DNA from: Hyphomicrobiales bacterium | GTDB lineage: Bacteria; Pseudomonadota; Alphaproteobacteria; Rhizobiales; Rhizobiaceae | Reading direction: 5' to 3' | Length of the DNA stretch: 64,000 nucleotides | Assembly: GCA_900471485.1 (NCBI GenBank) | Contig: UCEU01000004.1 | Location: forward strand, 157,900 to 221,899 | In this document: positions 1-8,639 of the stretch, in pieces | How the letters are laid out: every line of letters starts with the position of its first letter | Position numbering within the stretch: the stretch's first letter is position 1 | Position numbers and translations under genes: made by a program | The notes under the pieces: generated by a model | What the model saw: only the letters and a program-made list of their open reading frames with translations | Told to the model about the DNA's origin: nothing | Databases searched by the model: none

Positions 1-145
1 CAACGCATTGTCCGTTCGAATGCTGCTTGTTTTAGCGGAAACGCTGTGCAAGCTTTTGCCCAACAGAATGATCAAGAGTTCCGCAAACGGGACCAATGGG
101 GAGGAAAGCCCGTCTAGCCGCGATGGCGGTAGAAAGGTCTTTCTC

Positions 146-958
146 GTGAATGGTACTGATGTCGGATACGGCCTTTCGGCCCGCGGCGTGGGTATGGTCT
201 ACAAGCGCGGCAAGCAAAGCACGGTCGCGCTCACCGATTGCACTCTGGAGGTTGCGCGCGGCAGTTGGACATCACTCATCGGAGCATCCGGCTGCGGCAA
301 GTCCACGCTGCTGCGGATATTTGCCGATATCGTCAAGCCGACCCATGGTGAGGCGCGCCTGCATGGCCTGACGCCGGCCGAGGCAAGGGCGGAGCGAACA
401 TATGCCTTTGTGTCGCAGCAATCGACCATGCTGCCCTGGCGCAAGATGGCCGACAATGTCGGTCTCGGCCTCGAAGTCGCCGGCGTGGCCAAGCGGGAGC
501 GCGAGCGCCTGATCGCCGAGGCGATGGAACTGGTGGGCCTGACGGGGTTTGAAAAGGCTTTTCCCTCGGAGCTCTCGGGCGGCATGCGGCAGCGCGCCGC
601 GATCGCCCGCGCCTTGACGCTGAAGCCGCGCTTTCTCCTGATGGATGAACCGTTCGGCGCGCTCGACGAACTGACGCGCGACAAGCTGAATTTCGAACTG
701 CTGCGCATTCTGCAAGAGACCGGCGCAACCCTTCTGCTGGTCACGCACTCCATCAGCGAAGCGGTCATTCTGTCTGATCAGGTGGCGGTCATGACGCCCA
801 GGCCTGGTCGTATCACTAAGATGATCGAGATCGACTTTGGTCGCGACCGGACGATCGCCATGCGAGACGATCCCCGTTTTGGGCTCTACGAAGCCGAGCT
901 TCGCCATGCGCTTCACGGCGATCCGGCGGTCGTCGCGGCGCACCGCCACACTGCTTAA
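146..958 (+). CDS. ABC transporter ATP-binding protein, nitrate/taurine (SsuB/TauB) type
   Basis: Cytoplasmic ATPase that powers the importer formed with the next three genes. From the chosen start the protein has 270 residues, normal for this family. Visible motifs: Walker A GASGCGKST (about 46-54), Q-loop VSQQ (89-92), signature LSGGM (143-147), Walker B FLLMDEP (163-169) and the switch histidine in VTHS (about 201). The frame stays open upstream to the window edge, with starts possible at 8 (TTG), 20 and 68. I prefer GTG 146 because AGAAAGG lies 8 bases before it and the preceding residues resemble no ABC domain. The first gene of a four-gene operon; the substrate cannot be read from the ATPase. 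Confidence 0.9.
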   Translation: MNGTDVGYGLSARGVGMVYKRGKQSTVALTDCTLEVARGSWTSLIGASGCGKSTLLRIFADIVKPTHGEARLHGLTPAEARAERTYAFVSQQSTMLPWRKMADNVGLGLEVAGVAKRERERLIAEAMELVGLTGFEKAFPSELSGGMRQRAAIARALTLKPRFLLMDEPFGALDELTRDKLNFELLRILQETGATLLLVTHSISEAVILSDQVAVMTPRPGRITKMIEIDFGRDRTIAMRDDPRFGLYEAELRHALHGDPAVVAAHRHTA

Positions 959-989
959 CTGAACACCCTTGCAACCGGAGACGAACTGA

Positions 990-2015
990 ATGCCCAAGTC
1001 TATGAAGTCGTGCTTGAAAACTACCCTGCTGGCAATCGGAGCCTCTGTTCTGCCGCTTCTTGGCGCAGTAGGCGCATCGAACGCCGCCGATCTCAAGCAC
1101 GTCACTGTGGTGCTGAGCTACATTCCGAATGTCGAAAACTTCGGCACGATCTATGCCAATGCCAAGGGTTACTTCAAGGATGCCGGCCTCGAGGTCGAGA
1201 TCGTGCCGGGCACCAGCGGTATCGACGGCATCCAGATGATCTCCTCGGGCACGGCGCAGATCGCCATGGTCGCCGCCGAGAGCGTGTTTTCCGCAGAGGG
1301 TCGTGGTGAGCATCTGAAGGTGATCGGCGCGCGCTTCCAGATGAACCCGCAGGCCATGACCTGCCGGCAGGACTCCGGCGTCACCGACGCGCATATGGTC
1401 AAGGGCAAGCGTCTCGCGATCAAGCAGACGGCTACAAAGCAGGCCGATGTGTTCCTCTCCAAGCTCGGCATGTCCACCAACGACATGGAAACCCTGAGCG
1501 TCGGCGGCAGCGATATCTCGGCGATCATCGCCGGCCGCGTGGATTGCCTCTATTCGACCTTCGCGTTCAACGAACCGCGCCTTATCGAAGGCGCAGGCGT
1601 GCCCGTCAACGTCCTGCCGCTCGGAGACTACGGCCTGAACAGCCAGCCCGGTGCCATCACGGTGACGGAGCAGTATCTGAACGAGAACAAGGATGTCCTC
1701 ACCGCCTTCCTGACGGCCGAGAGCAAGGCTTGGGCCGAGTTCTTCAAGGACCCGGCAGCCGCCGCCAAGTTCATGGTCGAAGGCGGCTTCAACGACGGGC
1801 TTGATCTCGACCAGCAGGTGTATCAGGCCGGGCGTCAGGTCAGCTTCATGACCAGCGAGACGACCAAGGAAAAGGGCATCCTCTATCTCGAACCGAAGGT
1901 CTGGCAGGAAACGGCTGCCAACTCCTTCGCCGCGAAAAGCACGCCGAGCCTGATTGATCCGTCCGAATTCCTGACGACGGAAATCCTCGACAAGGTCGAT
2001 CGCCCGAAGCTCTAA
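990..2015 (+). CDS. ABC transporter substrate-binding protein, NMT1/THI5-like
   Basis: Periplasmic binding protein of 341 residues for the importer in this operon. It starts with a Sec signal peptide: lysines at 3 and 6, a hydrophobic stretch, and a likely cleavage site after ASNA near residue 32. The mature part begins with the family pattern VVLSYIPNVENFGTIYANAKGYF followed by GLEVEIVPG, typical of the NMT1/SsuA-like superfamily that binds nitrate, sulfonates, pyrimidine precursors and similar small molecules. GGAG precedes the ATG by 9 bases. A strong hairpin follows the stop codon. The ligand is not predictable from sequence alone. Confidence 0.88.
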   Translation: MPKSMKSCLKTTLLAIGASVLPLLGAVGASNAADLKHVTVVLSYIPNVENFGTIYANAKGYFKDAGLEVEIVPGTSGIDGIQMISSGTAQIAMVAAESVFSAEGRGEHLKVIGARFQMNPQAMTCRQDSGVTDAHMVKGKRLAIKQTATKQADVFLSKLGMSTNDMETLSVGGSDISAIIAGRVDCLYSTFAFNEPRLIEGAGVPVNVLPLGDYGLNSQPGAITVTEQYLNENKDVLTAFLTAESKAWAEFFKDPAAAAKFMVEGGFNDGLDLDQQVYQAGRQVSFMTSETTKEKGILYLEPKVWQETAANSFAAKSTPSLIDPSEFLTTEILDKVDRPKL

Positions 2016-2024
2016 CGACGAGCG

Positions 2025-2060
2025 AGGCGGGACGCGACCATACCGTCCCGCCTTTATTTT
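2025..2060 (+). terminator. Intrinsic terminator/attenuator behind the binding-protein gene
   Basis: Ten-base perfect stem AGGCGGGACG (2025-2034) / CGTCCCGCCT (2044-2053) with a 9-base loop and the T-rich tail TTATTTT. It sits inside the operon, just before the permease gene, so it likely lets the binding protein be made in excess of the permeases. Confidence 0.75.
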
Positions 2061-2064
2061 CTGC

Positions 2065-2934
2065 ATGATCACACGGGTGCAATCCACGATGACAGATGCC
2101 GCGGTAGACAATGACAAGCCTTCAACGAACGCGTTTCCGGTACATCTGTCGGCCGGCGCGGCTGTCTGGACAGCGCTGACCGCCGCCGTTCCTCCGGCAT
2201 TGTTCGTCGTGGTCCTGCTGGTGCTTTGGTCGGTTGGATCGGCCAGGGGAATCGTGCCTTTCTACATCATACCGGGACCGCAGCAGATTGCCGCGGAATT
2301 CGTCAACAACAGCGCGGTACTGCTGAAGCACGCCACGCGAACCAGTCTCGAGGCACTCTCCGGTTTTGCCATCGGCAACATGGTCGCCGTTTTCATGGCG
2401 GTCTTGCTGACGTGGTCAAGACCACTGAAGGAGACGATCTACCCCTACGCGCTGCTGACGCGAGCTGTGCCGATCATCGTCTTCACGCCCGTGATTGTCG
2501 TCCTGCTTGGACGTGGGCTGCCACCGATCATTTTCACTGTTGCACTCACGGTGTATTTCCCGACCTTCCTGAACATGATGCGAGGCCTGCGCTCCGCGGA
2601 TTTGGAATATCACGAGACGCTGCACACGCTTTCCGCCACGCGCGTTCAGCGTCTGTGGCTCGTCGATTTCCCTTCTTCCATGCCGTATCTTTTCGCGGCC
2701 CTGAAGATCAGCGCATCGGGCGCCTTCATCTCGGCGCTCGTGACCGAGTGGATCGGTTCCAATCTCGGGCTCGGCTATCTCGTCGTCGTTTCGGGCCAGT
2801 ATTTCAAGCTTGCCACGCTCTGGGCCGCGATCTTTACGGCATCCTTCCTGACACTCGCGCTGCTGGGCATCGTTACGCTGGCGGAAGCGTTGCTGGGCCG
2901 CTGGACGGCTGCGGCAGAAGACGTGGGGAACTGA
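2065..2934 (+). CDS. ABC transporter permease (BPD_transp_1), first of a pair
   Basis: Inner-membrane channel subunit of 289 residues with about six hydrophobic segments. The cytoplasmic coupling loop with the EAA-like pattern (YHETLHTLSATRVQRLW) lies about two thirds along the protein, as in SsuC/TauC permeases. It is followed 2 bases after its stop by a second permease, so the channel is probably a heterodimer. ATG 2065 comes directly after the terminator's T tract and has no clear ribosome binding site. ATG 2089 is an alternative start; neither choice alters the membrane domain. Confidence 0.87.
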   Translation: MITRVQSTMTDAAVDNDKPSTNAFPVHLSAGAAVWTALTAAVPPALFVVVLLVLWSVGSARGIVPFYIIPGPQQIAAEFVNNSAVLLKHATRTSLEALSGFAIGNMVAVFMAVLLTWSRPLKETIYPYALLTRAVPIIVFTPVIVVLLGRGLPPIIFTVALTVYFPTFLNMMRGLRSADLEYHETLHTLSATRVQRLWLVDFPSSMPYLFAALKISASGAFISALVTEWIGSNLGLGYLVVVSGQYFKLATLWAAIFTASFLTLALLGIVTLAEALLGRWTAAAEDVGN

Positions 2935-2936
2935 CC

Positions 2937-3797
2937 ATGAGCACGACCACTGCAATCCGGCAAGACAATCCGATGAAGCTCAGAGGCGATATGCGGCAGC
3001 AGACAGGCTATGGCGCGAGAATACCTGAATTCCTGCAGTCATGGCGCAAGGTGTCGCTGCCGACGTTGCTGCTGCTTTTCATCTTGGCTGTATGGGAGTA
3101 TGTCGCGGACGCGGAGCTCATGTCCCGGCTGGTTCTGGCCGGCCCATCGCAGATTGTTGCTGCGCTGGTCGACCAGTGGTCGATCATCCTTGCCAATGCC
3201 GGCGTTACCGTCGCCCAGGCGTTGATCGGCTTCATCGCGGGCAATGCGCTTGGCTTGCTGGTCGCAATCGTTTTCGTCCACTCGGCGATCATCCGCAGGA
3301 CGCTCTATCCCCTTTCGATTGGCGCCGAGGCGATTCCTTTCATCGCGATCATTCCGGTTCTCATCCTCTGGCTCGGAAACGGCATGGCGCCGAAAATCTT
3401 CATCATCACCATCCACACCTTCTTTCCGATGCTGATCAACGCGGTACGCGGGCTGAAGAGCGCCGACAACGATGTCAGCGAGATGCTCTATACATTGGGA
3501 GCCTCGACACGGCAGCGGCTTCTCATGGTTCGTCTGCCCGCCTCTGTGCCGTTTCTCTTCAATGCGCTGAAGCTGTCGGCCTGCGGCTCGATAGTCACCT
3601 CGCTCGTGGCGGAGTGGCTGGCATCCGAACGAGGCCTCGGCTACCTCATCGTCGATTATGGTCAGGACTATAAAATACCGGAGCTCTGGGCCACGGCGCT
3701 ACTGGCGTCAGGGATTAGTATGGCCGTCTATGGCCTCGTTGTCTGGGCCGAGTATCTGTGCACGCCATGGAAACGCAATCGTCATTCGTCTCTTTGA
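2937..3797 (+). CDS. ABC transporter permease (BPD_transp_1), second of a pair
   Basis: Second inner-membrane channel subunit, 286 residues. ATG 2937 lies 2 bases after the stop of the previous permease, indicating translational coupling. The frame is open far upstream, but that part is antisense or overlapping to the first permease and is not coding. Hydrophobic segments are spread as in the SsuC family, and the coupling loop is seen in SEMLYTLGASTRQRLLM followed by LPASVPFLFNALKLS. Together with the preceding three genes it completes a full importer. Confidence 0.87.
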   Translation: MSTTTAIRQDNPMKLRGDMRQQTGYGARIPEFLQSWRKVSLPTLLLLFILAVWEYVADAELMSRLVLAGPSQIVAALVDQWSIILANAGVTVAQALIGFIAGNALGLLVAIVFVHSAIIRRTLYPLSIGAEAIPFIAIIPVLILWLGNGMAPKIFIITIHTFFPMLINAVRGLKSADNDVSEMLYTLGASTRQRLLMVRLPASVPFLFNALKLSACGSIVTSLVAEWLASERGLGYLIVDYGQDYKIPELWATALLASGISMAVYGLVVWAEYLCTPWKRNRHSSL

Positions 3798-4145
3798 CCC
3801 GATGCTCGGAGACAGCTGCCAACAGGTGGATGGCTTGTCGCCGGCGGATGTCAGCCTTGCGGCACCCATGGGGCTCGCAGCAGCAGACCTTCAGGCTCAT
3901 CCACTTGTAGGCCGCGTCATGCCTATCGAGCGAGCTCACGCCAAAGATGCGGTCGAGGCCGATCGCCGGTGCACGCGACAAGGCGACTGGTTGTCAGACG
4001 CCCGGCGCCGACACTGAGCCTGGTCTCTTGCCACGAACGGTACACGGCAGGACAGTTGGAGCTGAACGATCGGCTGTCCGGGTCGCGTTAGTGGCAACCC
4101 GCAGCGCCGCTCGCCCACTCCATGAGCGAGCCGGCCGCAGCATGG
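3798..4145. other. 348-base gap between convergent genes, nothing recognised
   Basis: Lies between the end of the permease gene and the end of the convergent acyltransferase gene. Several short open frames exist on both strands, but none has a ribosome binding site or a familiar protein pattern, and I found no strong hairpin. It may hold decayed coding sequence. Confidence 0.4.
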
Positions 4146-5795
4146 CTAGAGGCCCAATCCGACCGGCGCCGTTCGATGAACGCCTTTGGGCGAGAAGGCA
4201 AAGCTGTCGGCAAGTCCGAGGTATTCCGCGGCAAGATGGACGACGGAGAGCCACATCTCCGTTCCTTGCAGGCTTGGGGAATCGCCATCGGCAAAAGCGA
4301 AACCTTCTCCATCCTGCCAGCGGTCCAATGCGCGCGAGATGATTGTCCGCGCTATGGTCTCTCCATCGCTACGTCTGTAGTCGGTTTGTCGAGCGATCAG
4401 AAGGAGAGGGTGAATCGTGTCCAGCAGATTACATGCGGTATATTTTCGTCCCTCGAAACCTTGATGATTTCGATAGTTCAGGACTACCGTCTCGAACGAC
4501 GTTTGCGGCATCGGAAGCGGAACTCCGAACTGGGCATAGGTGCCTCTGGTCAGGCGATAAAACCCGTTCACGGGCTGGAGCCACCCTTCCAGCGGCGTTG
4601 GTTCACCCCACAGTCCAGTCGCGCGGTTCGCGTTGCGCGTCAGCCAATCGAAGAGGGCCCGCTTTGGTTGCTCGACCCCAAAGTAGCGCGCGTTGAAGTA
4701 CATTGCCGTCCCGATAGCATCCACGACGCTCCCGGCAGACCAAGCCGATGCCGACCATGGCAAAGAGTCCAGCCATTCATGCAGTTCTCCCGCGTCGATC
4801 TGCACCGCGCCGATTGGTCGAGCAGGGTGGGAGCCGAGTGCTTCAAGCGCGTAGCCAACCGAGAGTAGGTTGTAGAGCGCCTTGGGATCTTGCCTCAACA
4901 CGATCCCTTCCTGCGCCGTGAAGCTTTCAGGGAAGAGCCCCGTCTCGCGATGCTGCAAGCCCTGCAGAAGTTCGATAACGGCAAGTTTGTCCAGTCCGGG
5001 AGGCAGCGATCCGAAACCCGCCGCGATCTCGATTGCGTCGCACAAGTGACGGGCAGCAGGCCGCTTGATGCCGTCTGCTTCGAGTGACTCGAACGTTTCC
5101 TCCGTCCTCCAACGGCCCAGGATTTCCGGCCATTGGCCGTTTGCTTTCTCACCGAGCTTCTCAAGCGTGGCGGTAACCTTATCCTGCAGCTGTCGGCCCT
5201 GCGCGCCGCGCATGCGAATGACACGGGCGGGGACGCCGCCGGCAATGGACATCGGCGGGATTGAACCAGAGACCACCGCGCCAGCGGCAATCACCACACC
5301 GTTGCCGATCACGGCGCCGTCTAGAACAACCGCGTTGGCTCCGATCCAGACGTCGTCACCAATTACGATCCCTTTGCTCGTGACTTTCTGACGGTGGATT
5401 GGGGTCGAGGGATCGTCAAATCCATGGTTGAAGCCGACGATCGAGACATGCGAGGCGATGCGTACCCCATCGCCACAGGACACCTTGCCGGACACGCAGG
5501 CATATGGGTTGATCGTGCAGTCGGAGCCAAGCGTGATCTCGCCCCTGACCAATGCGTGCCCCGCGATCCAGGAACGCTCACCCATCTTGAGTCGCTCGGT
5601 GAACACGGCGGCGTGTTCGGCTATGTATGATGTCTCGGCGAACTCCGCCCCGCAATTTCGCTCGAGTTCCGTCTTCCGAGCGAGATGAGCCGGATTGTGA
5701 AGATCGGTAGCAACGCGCTCCCACGGCAGGAACTGCAGCCTGCGTGCTTCCTTGGCGTCTTCCGTGGCCACATTCGAACTGTTTGCGTGATCCAT
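4146..5795 (-). CDS. Hexapeptide-repeat acyltransferase fused to an alpha/alpha-toroid-like domain
   Basis: A 549-residue protein in two parts. Residues about 45-205 are a left-handed beta-helix acyltransferase: repeated hexapeptide turns (for example VRGEITLGSDCTINPYACVSG and VIGDDVWIGANAVVLDGAVIGNG) and the active-site region GFNHGF, ending in the usual GGVPARVIRMRG. CoA-dependent acetyl transfer to a sugar or similar hydroxyl is the family norm. Residues about 220-545 are mostly helical, with repeated features such as HRETGLFPE, RATGLWGE and NHQGFEGRKYTACNLLDT that look like an alpha/alpha toroid of the terpene-cyclase or glycoside-hydrolase-like kind. GGGGGAAG precedes the ATG. The gene follows a sugar-binding protein by 21 bases, so both are probably regulated by the divergent LacI protein. 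The acyltransferase call is firm; the toroid call is my reading of the pattern. Confidence 0.78.
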   Translation of the reverse strand: MDHANSSNVATEDAKEARRLQFLPWERVATDLHNPAHLARKTELERNCGAEFAETSYIAEHAAVFTERLKMGERSWIAGHALVRGEITLGSDCTINPYACVSGKVSCGDGVRIASHVSIVGFNHGFDDPSTPIHRQKVTSKGIVIGDDVWIGANAVVLDGAVIGNGVVIAAGAVVSGSIPPMSIAGGVPARVIRMRGAQGRQLQDKVTATLEKLGEKANGQWPEILGRWRTEETFESLEADGIKRPAARHLCDAIEIAAGFGSLPPGLDKLAVIELLQGLQHRETGLFPESFTAQEGIVLRQDPKALYNLLSVGYALEALGSHPARPIGAVQIDAGELHEWLDSLPWSASAWSAGSVVDAIGTAMYFNARYFGVEQPKRALFDWLTRNANRATGLWGEPTPLEGWLQPVNGFYRLTRGTYAQFGVPLPMPQTSFETVVLNYRNHQGFEGRKYTACNLLDTIHPLLLIARQTDYRRSDGETIARTIISRALDRWQDGEGFAFADGDSPSLQGTEMWLSVVHLAAEYLGLADSFAFSPKGVHRTAPVGLGL

Positions 5796-5816
5796 ATGCT
5801 TCCCCCACGAGGCGGT

Positions 5817-7085
5817 TTAACCGCCAAGTATGCGCTTGCCTTCAGACATGAGCTGCTTTGCCGCATCAGACGGCGTGATCTGTTCGAAGGCAAGGGCGTC
5901 GGCGGTTGCGGTCAGCACCTGCTGCGAAAACTCGGCAGCACCGATCGGAATGGCGGGAGGATAGGCGCCAACCCGGTCTTTCAGGGATACGATGTAGTCG
6001 ATCGCCTGCTTCGATACCTTTTCGCCGGCCGCTGCGACATCGCCCTGTATCTTCGTGTTCACGGGAACGCCACGCTCGGTGCCGAGAGAGTGGCCGGCAT
6101 TCGGGTTGTTGACGAAGAAGTCGATGAACTTGGCGGCCGTCTCGGGCGACTTGGACCATGGCGAGATCGACCACAGCGTCGACGGCCGATAGAACAGTCC
6201 TGACGGTGCGGCACTATCCCTGATCGGCAAGGAGCCAATCGACATCTCCGACTTCGCCAGAGCGCTATAACCCGCGAGCTGATTGGAGTAGGCGAACGCC
6301 ATGACAGCATTGCCGGTCGCGACCGGATTCGTCTCGATGTTTCCCTTGTCGAGCGCTTGAATGTCGGCTGTTGCGCATCCCCCGGCCTTGGCCATTTGAT
6401 CCCAATAATCGAACCATTCCGCGGCATCGGCTTCCTCAAAGCCAAGATGGCCATCTTGCGTGAAGAGCGTCTTGTCGCGTTGCCGCAGCCAGACCTCGAA
6501 TACGAAGCTGTATCGCGCGCCGTTGCCCACGGCAAAGACGTTGCCGGAGCCGATCGCCTTCCTGAAGTCGATGCAGATCGACTTGAACTGCTCCCACGTC
6601 GTGGAAGCGGTGGGAACCGCGACGCCCGCTTTCTCAAGCGCTTCGTTGTTCACAATCAAGGCTGCAGCGTTCAGTGAGGTCGGAATGCCCGTCAGCTTGC
6701 CGTCGACGGTTCCAAGCTGCAGTGCTCCGGGCGCAAAATCCTGTGATTTGATTATGCTGTCCGTGAAAGGCGTCAGATCGAGCGTTGCGCCGCGGCGCGA
6801 ATAGTCCGCAAAGGTGACCGGCTCCAGGGCAAAGACGTCTGGAACGTTGCGGCCCGCAACCATGGTGCTCAGTTTCACCCAGTAATCCGCGGTCGCGACC
6901 TGCCCGGTGAGCTTGACGCCCGGCGCCGCAGCTTCGAATTGCTTTATCACGTCCCCTGTTCGCTTCGCTCGATCAGGATTCCCCCACCAGAAGACTCTAA
7001 GGGTCTCATCGGCGGCATGAGCTCCGCTGAAATCAACGAAAGCAGTGGCAAGTGCAGTTGCGATGAACTGTCTGCGTCTCAGCAT
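5817..7085 (-). CDS. Extracellular sugar-binding protein (ABC family 1), without its own permeases
   Basis: Periplasmic solute-binding protein of 422 residues. It begins MLRRRQFIATALATAF, a signal peptide with an RRRQF pattern that could be Tat-type, with cleavage probably after GAHA. The mature start TLRVFWWGNPDRAKRTGDVI is typical of family 1 sugar-binding proteins (UgpB/MalE-like). The frame is open another 60 codons upstream, but ATG 7085 follows a strong GGGAGGGG at the right distance. No permease or ATPase gene lies next to it on this strand; it may share the importer encoded at 13895-16673 or use one elsewhere. Divergent from the LacI gene and probably under its control. Confidence 0.85.
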   Translation of the reverse strand: MLRRRQFIATALATAFVDFSGAHAADETLRVFWWGNPDRAKRTGDVIKQFEAAAPGVKLTGQVATADYWVKLSTMVAGRNVPDVFALEPVTFADYSRRGATLDLTPFTDSIIKSQDFAPGALQLGTVDGKLTGIPTSLNAAALIVNNEALEKAGVAVPTASTTWEQFKSICIDFRKAIGSGNVFAVGNGARYSFVFEVWLRQRDKTLFTQDGHLGFEEADAAEWFDYWDQMAKAGGCATADIQALDKGNIETNPVATGNAVMAFAYSNQLAGYSALAKSEMSIGSLPIRDSAAPSGLFYRPSTLWSISPWSKSPETAAKFIDFFVNNPNAGHSLGTERGVPVNTKIQGDVAAAGEKVSKQAIDYIVSLKDRVGAYPPAIPIGAAEFSQQVLTATADALAFEQITPSDAAKQLMSEGKRILGG

Positions 7086-7164
7086 TTTCCCCTCCCAGGT
7101 CAATGCCCCCGCGTCTGCGGCGACGAATGCAACATATACGAAAAATAATGCAATAAAAGAAATT

Positions 7165-7191
7165 TTTCGCAAAATTGCGAAACTTTCGCAA
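7165..7191. promoter_or_regulatory. Overlapping operator-like dyads for the LacI-type regulator
   Basis: Three alternating 8-base arms: TTTCGCAA (7165-7172), TTGCGAAA (7175-7182) and TTTCGCAA (7184-7191). They form one dyad with a 2-base centre and a second with a 1-base centre that share the middle arm. The AT-rich divergent gap between the sugar-binding protein gene and the LacI gene is where a LacI-family operator is expected. Confidence 0.65.
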
Positions 7192-7249
7192 TTTTTGGAT
7201 TGCTGGTGACTGATTGAATCTCGTGCTAGATCATCCGAGAGGAGAGCCG

Positions 7250-8296
7250 ATGACGCGCAGATCAAGAATTTCCGATATAGCCCAGGCTGCCGGCGTCTCG
7301 GTTGCTTCGGTATCGAAGGCCCTGAACAATCGCTCCGGCGTTGGCCTGGAGAGTAGGGAGCGAATTCTGGAGGCGGCGGCCCGGCTCGATTACAAGCCCA
7401 AGACGGCGGATGCCCCCGAGGCCTTTCCTCGCGGGGTGACCCTGGTTACGACCGCGGCGCTCTACCACAACTCGCAGTTCTACGAAGGAATAATCCAAGG
7501 TGCTTTGGACGCGGCGAGAGAGGCCGGCGTTACCGCCGAGGTCCATCTTCTCACACCGGATATCGAGACCGGAAGCGTCAACGTCGAGAGCCTCGCCGCG
7601 GAAGAGGGTGCCTGCCTGCTTCTCGTCGGCCTCGATCACCCCGTCTTGATCGAACAGGTCGTCAGGAGCCGGGCGCCAGCCGTGATCGTGAATGGAATAG
7701 ATCGGACCATGCGTTTGTCCTGTGTGCTCCCGGATAACCGTTCCGCCGGCTGGCTGGCAACGACACGGCTGCTCTCGGAGGGACATACCGAAATTGTGCA
7801 TGTCAGTCGGTTGTTCCGGACGTCGCTGAAGGAACGCTTCGATGGCTTTCGCGATGCGATGCAGGAGGCAGGGATTGCGATCAATCCGGAAAGGCACCTG
7901 CTCGACTTGTCCACGGCGGGGTTCCTGGAGTTCGACACCTCCACCGCGCTGCTGGAAGCGATGCGACAGAAGCGCTTCTCCAAGGCAACAGCCTTCGTCT
8001 GCAGCAATGACATCATGGCGCTTGGGGTCATGGATGGGCTTCGGGCCCAAGGCGCCAGCATACCAGCCGATTACTCGGTCGTCGGGATGGACGACATCTC
8101 CATCGCCCGTCACAGCAATCCGCCATTGACGACATTGAGGATCGAGCGGGAAGAGCTTGGGCGCATCGGATGGGAGATGTTGCGGGAACGCGTTCTCAAT
8201 CGCGAGGCACGTACTTGCAGGCTTGGGCTGGCGGTCAAGCTGGTCGAGCGTGGATCGATCGGGGCGCCTAGGGTCTATCTTCGGGCTCCGGGGTAA
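7250..8296 (+). CDS. LacI family transcriptional regulator
   Basis: DNA-binding regulator of 348 residues. The N-terminal helix-turn-helix and hinge are clear (RISDIAQAAGVSVASVSKAL, then ERILEAAARLDYKP), followed by a periplasmic-binding-protein-like ligand domain with the usual elements FVCSNDIMALGVMDGLR and VVGMDDI. ATG 7250 follows GAGAGGAGAG; the frame is open from TTG 7214, but that start has no ribosome binding site. It faces the sugar-binding protein and acyltransferase genes across a gap with matching palindromes, so it is probably their repressor and may control itself. The inducer is probably a sugar derivative, but is not identifiable. Confidence 0.92.
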   Translation: MTRRSRISDIAQAAGVSVASVSKALNNRSGVGLESRERILEAAARLDYKPKTADAPEAFPRGVTLVTTAALYHNSQFYEGIIQGALDAAREAGVTAEVHLLTPDIETGSVNVESLAAEEGACLLLVGLDHPVLIEQVVRSRAPAVIVNGIDRTMRLSCVLPDNRSAGWLATTRLLSEGHTEIVHVSRLFRTSLKERFDGFRDAMQEAGIAINPERHLLDLSTAGFLEFDTSTALLEAMRQKRFSKATAFVCSNDIMALGVMDGLRAQGASIPADYSVVGMDDISIARHSNPPLTTLRIEREELGRIGWEMLRERVLNREARTCRLGLAVKLVERGSIGAPRVYLRAPG

Positions 8297-8639
8297 CTGT
8301 CTCCGAAGTTAGCGCCGAACCGTCTCCCATGATTTGCTCGGCCAGCGACCACCGTCGTAACCCCATTGAAAGTCGAGGTCGATGGAGAAAAACTCCAAAA
8401 ATAATGACATCTTGACGAATATTTCCATTAGATCTAGCCTTAGGCCATCTTGCCGATCGCTGCGATGTTTTCGAAGGCACGCGCTCGTAGGGCAAAACGG
8501 CGCGGCTGATCAACGAGCGTCGTATGGTCGGATCGTGAAGTTTCTGGCGGTTCTCGCCGGGTAGGGCGACCAACCAATTGCTAGCCCTTGTGATCCAGGG
8601 ATGCGGGTAGGTGGCCCGGGAGTGCAGAGGGGGAAGATT
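8297..8639. other. 343-base gap holding a likely promoter for the amino-sugar genes
   Basis: No supported gene. The left 90 bases contain a short open stretch on the minus strand with no start or family likeness. The middle holds a promoter-like element listed separately. The rest, up to the ribosome binding site before 8640, shows nothing further. Confidence 0.4.
8412..8440 (+). promoter_or_regulatory. Sigma-70-like promoter upstream of the acetyltransferase gene
   Basis: TTGACG (8412-8417), 17 bases, then TAGCCT (8435-8440). The spacing is ideal and the same style of element is seen before nanE at 10716. It lies about 200 bases before the gene start, so the transcript would have a long leader. 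Confidence 0.4.

Noticed and set aside
8..145. N-terminal extension of the first ATPase gene
   Set aside because: No ABC-like sequence and no ribosome binding site at TTG 8 or ATG 68, while GTG 146 has one. A longer form cannot be fully excluded at the window edge.
2226..2936. Upstream extension of the second permease
   Set aside because: It overlaps the first permease in another frame; ATG 2937 gives a normal-length permease.
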